In this document: positions 37,792 through 42,455 of the stretch, in pieces
How the letters are laid out: each line of letters opens with the position of its first letter
Numbering within the stretch: position 1 is the first letter of the stretch
NCBI GenBank assembly: GCA_029865825.1
Contig: JARXAQ010000034.1
Coordinates: 1 to 42,455, forward strand
Length of the DNA: 42,455 nucleotides
Source: Rhizobium sp.
GTDB taxonomy: Bacteria > Pseudomonadota > Alphaproteobacteria > Rhizobiales > Rhizobiaceae
Direction: 5' to 3'
Notes under the pieces: model-generated
The model's input: the letters and a program-made list of their open reading frames with translations, nothing else
What the model was told of the DNA's origin: nothing
The model's database searches: none
Made by a program: the position numbers and the translations under genes

Positions 37792-39303
37792 TCAGTTCCC
37801 CTGATGGGCCATGGCAGAGATCAGAGCGGGTTCACTCAGCTCGCCGCGCGGAAGAACCGCGACGGAACGGCCATCACTGAGGACGCTGACACTGTCAGAA
37901 CAAGCCAGGAGTTCTTCCAGTTCGGAGGAAATCATCAGCACGCTGAGACCCTCATCAGCGAGGTTGCGCAAAAGCTTTAGGATTTCCGACTTGGCGCCGA
38001 TATCGATCCCGCGTGTCGGCTCATCGATGACTAGAACGCGCGGATCGGTGGCGAGCCATCGGGCCAGAAGCACCTTCTGTTGGTTACCACCAGACAGTTC
38101 CTTGATAGCTTGGTCCGGAGAAGAGCACTTGATCGACAGTGCTTTGATGAAGCGGAGCGCAATCTCGTCCTGCCTGCGTCGGTCAACGATCCCCGCACGC
38201 TTCAGTTTCGGAAGCAGAGCAAGCGTCATGTTTTCCCGCACGGACATATCGGGAATGATCCCGTCAATCTTTCGGTCCTCGGATACAAAACCGATCCCAT
38301 CCGCGATCGCATCCGATGGCTCCCGGTAGTGCCTGTCGCGCCCATCAAGGGTAAGCGCGCCTTTCTCAAGTTTGTCCGCCCCAAAAATCAGTCGCGCCGT
38401 TTCGCTGCGCCCTGAACCGAGAAGTCCTGCAAGGCCGGTGATCTCGCCTTCACGCAATTTGAGGTCGACGTTGACGACGCGCGTGCCGGCGGAAGCACCT
38501 TGGAGCTCCAGCCGCACCGGCCTCGAGACCTTGTCCTTTTCCGGCGCCACGAGCGCTAGCGCATCCAGCTCCTTGCCAAGCATGTGCCGGACAAGTTCGA
38601 TTTTTGGGAAGTCGGCCATTGCACCGCGGGCCACCAGTCGGCCATCCCGCATGATCGCGACGCTGTCGCAGACAGCGTAGAGTTCATCCAGCCTGTGCCC
38701 AACGAAGATGATAGATACGCCACGCTGCTTAAGGGTGCGGATCGTCCTGAACAGGATATCAACCTCGCGCTCGTCTAGGGAGGAGGTGGGTTCATCCATG
38801 ATGACGAGCCGGGCGTCCTGAAGAACCGCACGCGCAATCGCCACCATCTGGCGGGTCGCGGCGTCGAACTGTCCGACCGGGCGGTCGACATCGATCGATA
38901 GCTCGAAACTCTCAAGGATCTTCTCCGCCCCCCGGCGCATCGCGCGGCTGTCGAGCAGGCCGAAGCGCCGGAGCTCGCGGGACAGATAGATGTTTTCCGC
39001 GACAGAGCGCTGTGGCGCCAGATTGATCTCCTGATAGATGGTCGCGATGCCCGCAGCTTCGGCATCGGCCGGCATCGGGAAGTCAGCTTCCTGGCCGGAA
39101 AACTGGATGGATCCGGTATCTCTGCGATAGACACCGGTCAGGATTTTGATCAGCGTCGATTTCCCAGCGCCGTTCTGACCGACAAGTGCCATGACTTCAC
39201 CTGGATCGATGGCGAGGGAGACTGCGTCCAGAGCCTTCAGCCCGGCAAAGCTCTTTGTGATGGAGTCCATGACAAGCAGGGGCACGGGATCACGTCCTTC
39301 CAA
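37792..39303 (-). CDS. sugar ABC transporter ATP-binding protein, two ABC domains (RbsA-type)
   Basis: ALVGQNGAGKSTLIKILTG; LVIMDEPTSSLDEREV; LSGGNQQKVLLARWL; VLVIDEPTRGIDIGAK. Confidence 0.93.
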   Translation of the reverse strand: MEGRDPVPLLVMDSITKSFAGLKALDAVSLAIDPGEVMALVGQNGAGKSTLIKILTGVYRRDTGSIQFSGQEADFPMPADAEAAGIATIYQEINLAPQRSVAENIYLSRELRRFGLLDSRAMRRGAEKILESFELSIDVDRPVGQFDAATRQMVAIARAVLQDARLVIMDEPTSSLDEREVDILFRTIRTLKQRGVSIIFVGHRLDELYAVCDSVAIMRDGRLVARGAMADFPKIELVRHMLGKELDALALVAPEKDKVSRPVRLELQGASAGTRVVNVDLKLREGEITGLAGLLGSGRSETARLIFGADKLEKGALTLDGRDRHYREPSDAIADGIGFVSEDRKIDGIIPDMSVRENMTLALLPKLKRAGIVDRRRQDEIALRFIKALSIKCSSPDQAIKELSGGNQQKVLLARWLATDPRVLVIDEPTRGIDIGAKSEILKLLRNLADEGLSVLMISSELEELLACSDSVSVLSDGRSVAVLPRGELSEPALISAMAHQGN

Positions 39304-39356
39304 TGAGATCTCGGACGACGGCGGGGCAGAAGCGCCCGCCGCCGCGCCTAATCAGA

Positions 39357-40334
39357 TCAGTATGCGTTCGCCAATTCGGCGGCAGCGTTGCTGGCATCGT
39401 AGAACTTGTCTTCGTTGACCAGGATCGGGGCGATCGTCTCGCCATTCGCATAGCGCATCATGGTCTCGAAGGCCTTGGGTCCGAAGCGCGGATTGCATTC
39501 GACCACGGCCGCGATCTTTCCATCAACCACCGCCTGAACGGCTTCCTTGCCACCATCGATCGAGAGGATGAGAATATCCTTGCCGGGCACCTTGCCAGCC
39601 GCTTCCACCGCCGAGATAGCACCAATCGCCATTTCGTCGTTATGGGCATAGATAACGTTTGCGTCGGGATGCGCCTGCAGCAGTGCTTCAGCCACCTGGC
39701 GGCCCTTGTCGCGCGCGAAGTCACCGGACTGGGATGCCACGATCTCGAAACCACCCGCAGCCTGGATCGCCTCATCAAAACCCTTTTTGCGATCGTTTGC
39801 GGGGGACGAGCCGGTTGTTCCCTCGAGCTGGATGATCTTGGTCTTGCCATCCGCGTTCTTGATCAACCACTCGGCCATCCGCCGTCCCTCCTCGACGAAG
39901 TCGGAGCCGATGAAGGTCAGATAGTCTTCGCCGGCCTTGGCGAGCGACGGATCCACGCTCCGGTCAAGCAGGATGACCGGAATGCCTGCCTTCTTGGCGG
40001 CCATGACTGCGGGGATGAGCGGCTTTTCCTCACGTGGAGCGAGGAAAATCAGGTCGACGCCTTGGGCGATCATCGAGTTGACGTCGGAAACCTGCTTGGC
40101 AGCAGAGCCTGCTGCATCCGTGTAGACAAGCTGATGCCCAAGCTTTTCAGCTTCGGCCTTCATGCTGTTGGTCTGGGCGATGCGCCAGGGATTGTTGCTT
40201 TCGGTCTGGGCGAAACCAACCTTGTAAGTTGCCTTCTTCTCCAGCTTCGGCAGCTCCTGAGCGTTCAGCCCGAAACTCGTCATCGCGGTTACGGCAGCCA
40301 GCACCGTCGTCGTCAGAAATGCCCGTCTATACAT
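39357..40334 (-). CDS. sugar ABC transporter substrate-binding protein (RbsB-type)
   Basis: Signal peptide; YKVGFAQTESNNPWRIAQTNSMKAEAEKLGHQLVYTDAAGSAAKQVSDVNSMIAQGVDLIFLAPREE. Confidence 0.92.
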   Translation of the reverse strand: MYRRAFLTTTVLAAVTAMTSFGLNAQELPKLEKKATYKVGFAQTESNNPWRIAQTNSMKAEAEKLGHQLVYTDAAGSAAKQVSDVNSMIAQGVDLIFLAPREEKPLIPAVMAAKKAGIPVILLDRSVDPSLAKAGEDYLTFIGSDFVEEGRRMAEWLIKNADGKTKIIQLEGTTGSSPANDRKKGFDEAIQAAGGFEIVASQSGDFARDKGRQVAEALLQAHPDANVIYAHNDEMAIGAISAVEAAGKVPGKDILILSIDGGKEAVQAVVDGKIAAVVECNPRFGPKAFETMMRYANGETIAPILVNEDKFYDASNAAAELANAY

Positions 40335-40387
40335 GTCATCCTCCTCTTATAGCGCTCGCACCATGCAAGCGCCTTTCCTCCGAAACT

Positions 40388-41860
40388 TCAGGACCAATTC
40401 ACATACATGGTCTTCTTTCGCAGATAGCCGTCGAAGCCGTGCTTGCCGTCTTCGCCGCCGATCCCTGAAAGCCCCCAGCCGCTGTGGAAGCCCTGAACGA
40501 GCTCTCCGTTCGTCCGATTGAAGTAGATCTCACCGAAGTTGAGCTCATTGGTCAGCCGCATCAGACGACGCAGATCCTTGGTGTAGACAAAGGCGGAGAG
40601 ACCGAAGTCGGTGTCGTTGGCGTTTGCCAGCGCCTGCTCGAAGTCGTCAACGGCCATGGCAATCGCCACCGGGCCGAAGATTTCCTCCCGCATCGCCGGG
40701 TTGCCATTGGACGTGGTGAGAAGAACAGTCGGCGCCATGAAATGACCCGACTTCAGCGGCCCGTCGGTGACCGCTCCTCCACGCAGAAGTACTTCGGCCC
40801 CTTCCCCGACACTTCGAGTGATGATGTCCTCAACCTTGGACACTTCACCGGCGCTGATCTTCGGGCCCAGATCCGGATCCTCGAGCGGCGGCGCGATCGT
40901 CAACGCCTTCACTCGGGCCACGAACTTCTCTAGGAACTCCTCTGAGATGGATCTGTGCAGATACATGCGTTCGTTGCATGTGCAGATCTGTCCGCAATTC
41001 GTGAACCGCGCCGTGACCGCACTCTCGACAGCCGCGTCAATGTCAGCGTCTTCCATAACAATGAACGGCGCCTTGCCACCAAGTTCAAGGCGCACGACCT
41101 TGATATCATCGGCACCAGCTCGATAGATCTCCCGCCCCGCCCGGGTCGATCCGGTCATCGTCACCATGTCCGAAAGCTCGACAAGCCGGCAGCCGGCGAC
41201 GCGCCCATCGCCGGTCACGACATTGATCACGCCAGCGGGAAAGCCGACCTTTTCGGCAAGCGCGGCAATAAAGAGCCCCGATAACGGCGTGAACTCGTGA
41301 GATTTGAGGATGAAGGTGTTCCCTGCCACGAGCGCCGGGCCCAGCTTGCGGGCAGCAAGCGCTGCCGGATAGTTCCAGGCTGTAATCCCTGTCACGACCC
41401 CATGCGGGACCCGGCGAACCCAGATTTCCTCGTTGCGCGCATCGGAAGGCACGATCTCACCTTCGATGCGGCGCGCCTGTTCGGAGGCGTAGCGGAGAAA
41501 TGTTGCCGTCGCACCGACTTCTCCGCGTGCCTGCCCGATCGGTTTGCCCTGCTCCATCGTGATCAGTTGCGCGAGCACCTCCGCATGCTCGATCACCTGG
41601 TCCGCAAGCAGCGCCACGAGCCGTCCGCGCTCTATGGGAGCGAGAGCTGCCCAAAGTGGCTGGGCCAGACGCGCTGCTGAAACAGCCTCCTCGGTTTCCG
41701 CCGCCGAAGCCATGGGCGTAAATGCAATCTCAGACCCGTTCGCCGGGTTCTCGACCGGCTGTTGGCTGCCTGCTGATCCTGACACCCACCGCCCACCGAC
41801 AAACATTTTTGTTTGGACCGGGGAACCGCCGCGGGCCAGTTCGGCAAATTCAATCAACAT
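40388..41860 (-). CDS. NAD(P)-dependent aldehyde dehydrogenase
   Basis: MTGSTRAGREIYRAG, LELGGKAPFIVMEDADID, FTNCGQICTCNERMYLH; EEIFGPV. Confidence 0.93.
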   Translation of the reverse strand: MLIEFAELARGGSPVQTKMFVGGRWVSGSAGSQQPVENPANGSEIAFTPMASAAETEEAVSAARLAQPLWAALAPIERGRLVALLADQVIEHAEVLAQLITMEQGKPIGQARGEVGATATFLRYASEQARRIEGEIVPSDARNEEIWVRRVPHGVVTGITAWNYPAALAARKLGPALVAGNTFILKSHEFTPLSGLFIAALAEKVGFPAGVINVVTGDGRVAGCRLVELSDMVTMTGSTRAGREIYRAGADDIKVVRLELGGKAPFIVMEDADIDAAVESAVTARFTNCGQICTCNERMYLHRSISEEFLEKFVARVKALTIAPPLEDPDLGPKISAGEVSKVEDIITRSVGEGAEVLLRGGAVTDGPLKSGHFMAPTVLLTTSNGNPAMREEIFGPVAIAMAVDDFEQALANANDTDFGLSAFVYTKDLRRLMRLTNELNFGEIYFNRTNGELVQGFHSGWGLSGIGGEDGKHGFDGYLRKKTMYVNWS

Positions 41861-41870
41861 ATCGCGTCTC

Positions 41871-41959
41871 TTTGGTACGACGAAAACTGAGATGATTAAG
41901 GCCTATTGCGCGACTTTCGTCAACCCAGCCGTTCAGGAAATATTTTTCGTCGTACCAAA
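41871..41959. promoter_or_regulatory. paired inverted operator copies, candidate GntR/FadR binding sites
   Basis: TTTGGTACGACGAAAA (41871-41886) and TTTTCGTCGTACCAAA (41944-41959), exact 16-bp inverted copies, each containing TGGTACGACGA = TNGTNNNACNA. Confidence 0.7.
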
Positions 41960-42003
41960 CTTAGGGATCTTGCGCCGTAGATCACTCCAAACTACAAAAG
42001 GCT

Positions 42004-42455
42004 ATGACCATGATTGAAGATGACTTGAGCCCACACAGCGACAAGCGAGCCGCATCGAACGTCATCCGTTCGCTGGAGCGCCAAATCGTTTCCGGCGATC
42101 TCGCTGACGGCGCCCACCTGCCGTCGGAGCGCGAGTTGATGGAGATCTACGGCGTGAGCCGCACCGTCGTTCGGGAGGCTGTGACGACACTGGCAAGCCG
42201 CGGCCTGCTGGAGGCGAGGCCGCGCTATCGCCCGATTGCGAGACGTCCGGGTTATGACACCGCGCTCAAGGCCGTCGAAGGTGCGATTGGTCACCTCCTG
42301 ACAGAATCGGACGGGATCAAGAACCTCTTCAACTCCCGCATCTTTCTGGAGATGTCGCTGGTGCGGCATGCGGCTCTACACGCAAAGCGCGCTGACATCG
42401 AGGCGCTGAAGCAAGCGCTAGATGCCAATGAGGCGGCGATTGGCCAGTCGGAACT
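42004..42455 (+). CDS. GntR-family (FadR subfamily) regulator, 3' end outside window
   Basis: MTMIEDDLSPHSDKRAASNVIRSLERQIVSGDLADGAHLPSERELMEIYGVSRTVVREAVTTLASRGLLEARPRY; open to end of window. Confidence 0.88.
   Translation, partial: MTMIEDDLSPHSDKRAASNVIRSLERQIVSGDLADGAHLPSERELMEIYGVSRTVVREAVTTLASRGLLEARPRYRPIARRPGYDTALKAVEGAIGHLLTESDGIKNLFNSRIFLEMSLVRHAALHAKRADIEALKQALDANEAAIGQSE

Noticed and set aside
39303-40352. 349-aa plus-strand ORF and other long ORFs opposite the ABC operon
   Set aside because: Antisense to the periplasmic binding protein; high-GC codon bias makes long shadow ORFs common.
1-42455. CRISPR arrays, rRNA and intact tRNA genes
   Set aside because: No regularly spaced repeats, no rRNA-like stretches, and only the degenerate tRNA-like sequence at ~20142-20216 was seen.

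Overview
This 42.5 kb window looks like an accessory region (plasmid, chromid or genomic island) of an alphaproteobacterium, most likely Rhizobiaceae judging by gene content. The organism is inferred, not proven. Left to right: (1) 0-7 kb: detoxification-type genes (cupin, two Tat-exported epoxide-hydrolase/dehalogenase-like proteins, LysR regulator, SDR, DsbA-like protein, tautomerase). (2) 7.4-14.6 kb: redox-repair cluster (DUF2798-like protein, two MsrA, Ohr/OsmC, DipZ-like CcdA-thioredoxin fusion) facing an OmpR/histidine-kinase pair. (3) 14.7-17.6 kb: a damaged IS3-family element interrupted by an intact IS110-family element. (4) 17.6-20.1 kb: alpha/beta hydrolase plus ChoX-like choline-binding protein, divergent from a BetI-like regulator. 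(5) 20.1-22.6 kb: HipBA toxin-antitoxin pair between a degenerate tRNA-like sequence and a degraded tyrosine recombinase, with a 24-bp inverted repeat alongside. (6) 22.6-32.7 kb: 5'-truncated NDH-2, DUF892 protein, SDR, Zn-ADH, three-domain LigD, ExoIII and small proteins. Four GGAAC-N17-GTT motifs resembling EcfG/RpoE2 general-stress promoters occur here. (7) 32.9-42.4 kb: sugar or sugar-acid transport and catabolism operon divergent from a GntR/FadR regulator, with a 16-bp operator-like sequence present twice in inverted orientation. I did not find a clearly unprecedented multi-gene system. The strongest leads are the repeated stress-promoter motif, the nested IS110 insertion with candidate bridge-RNA structure, the HipBA relic island, the TCS/DipZ/MsrA redox module and the paired GntR operator.
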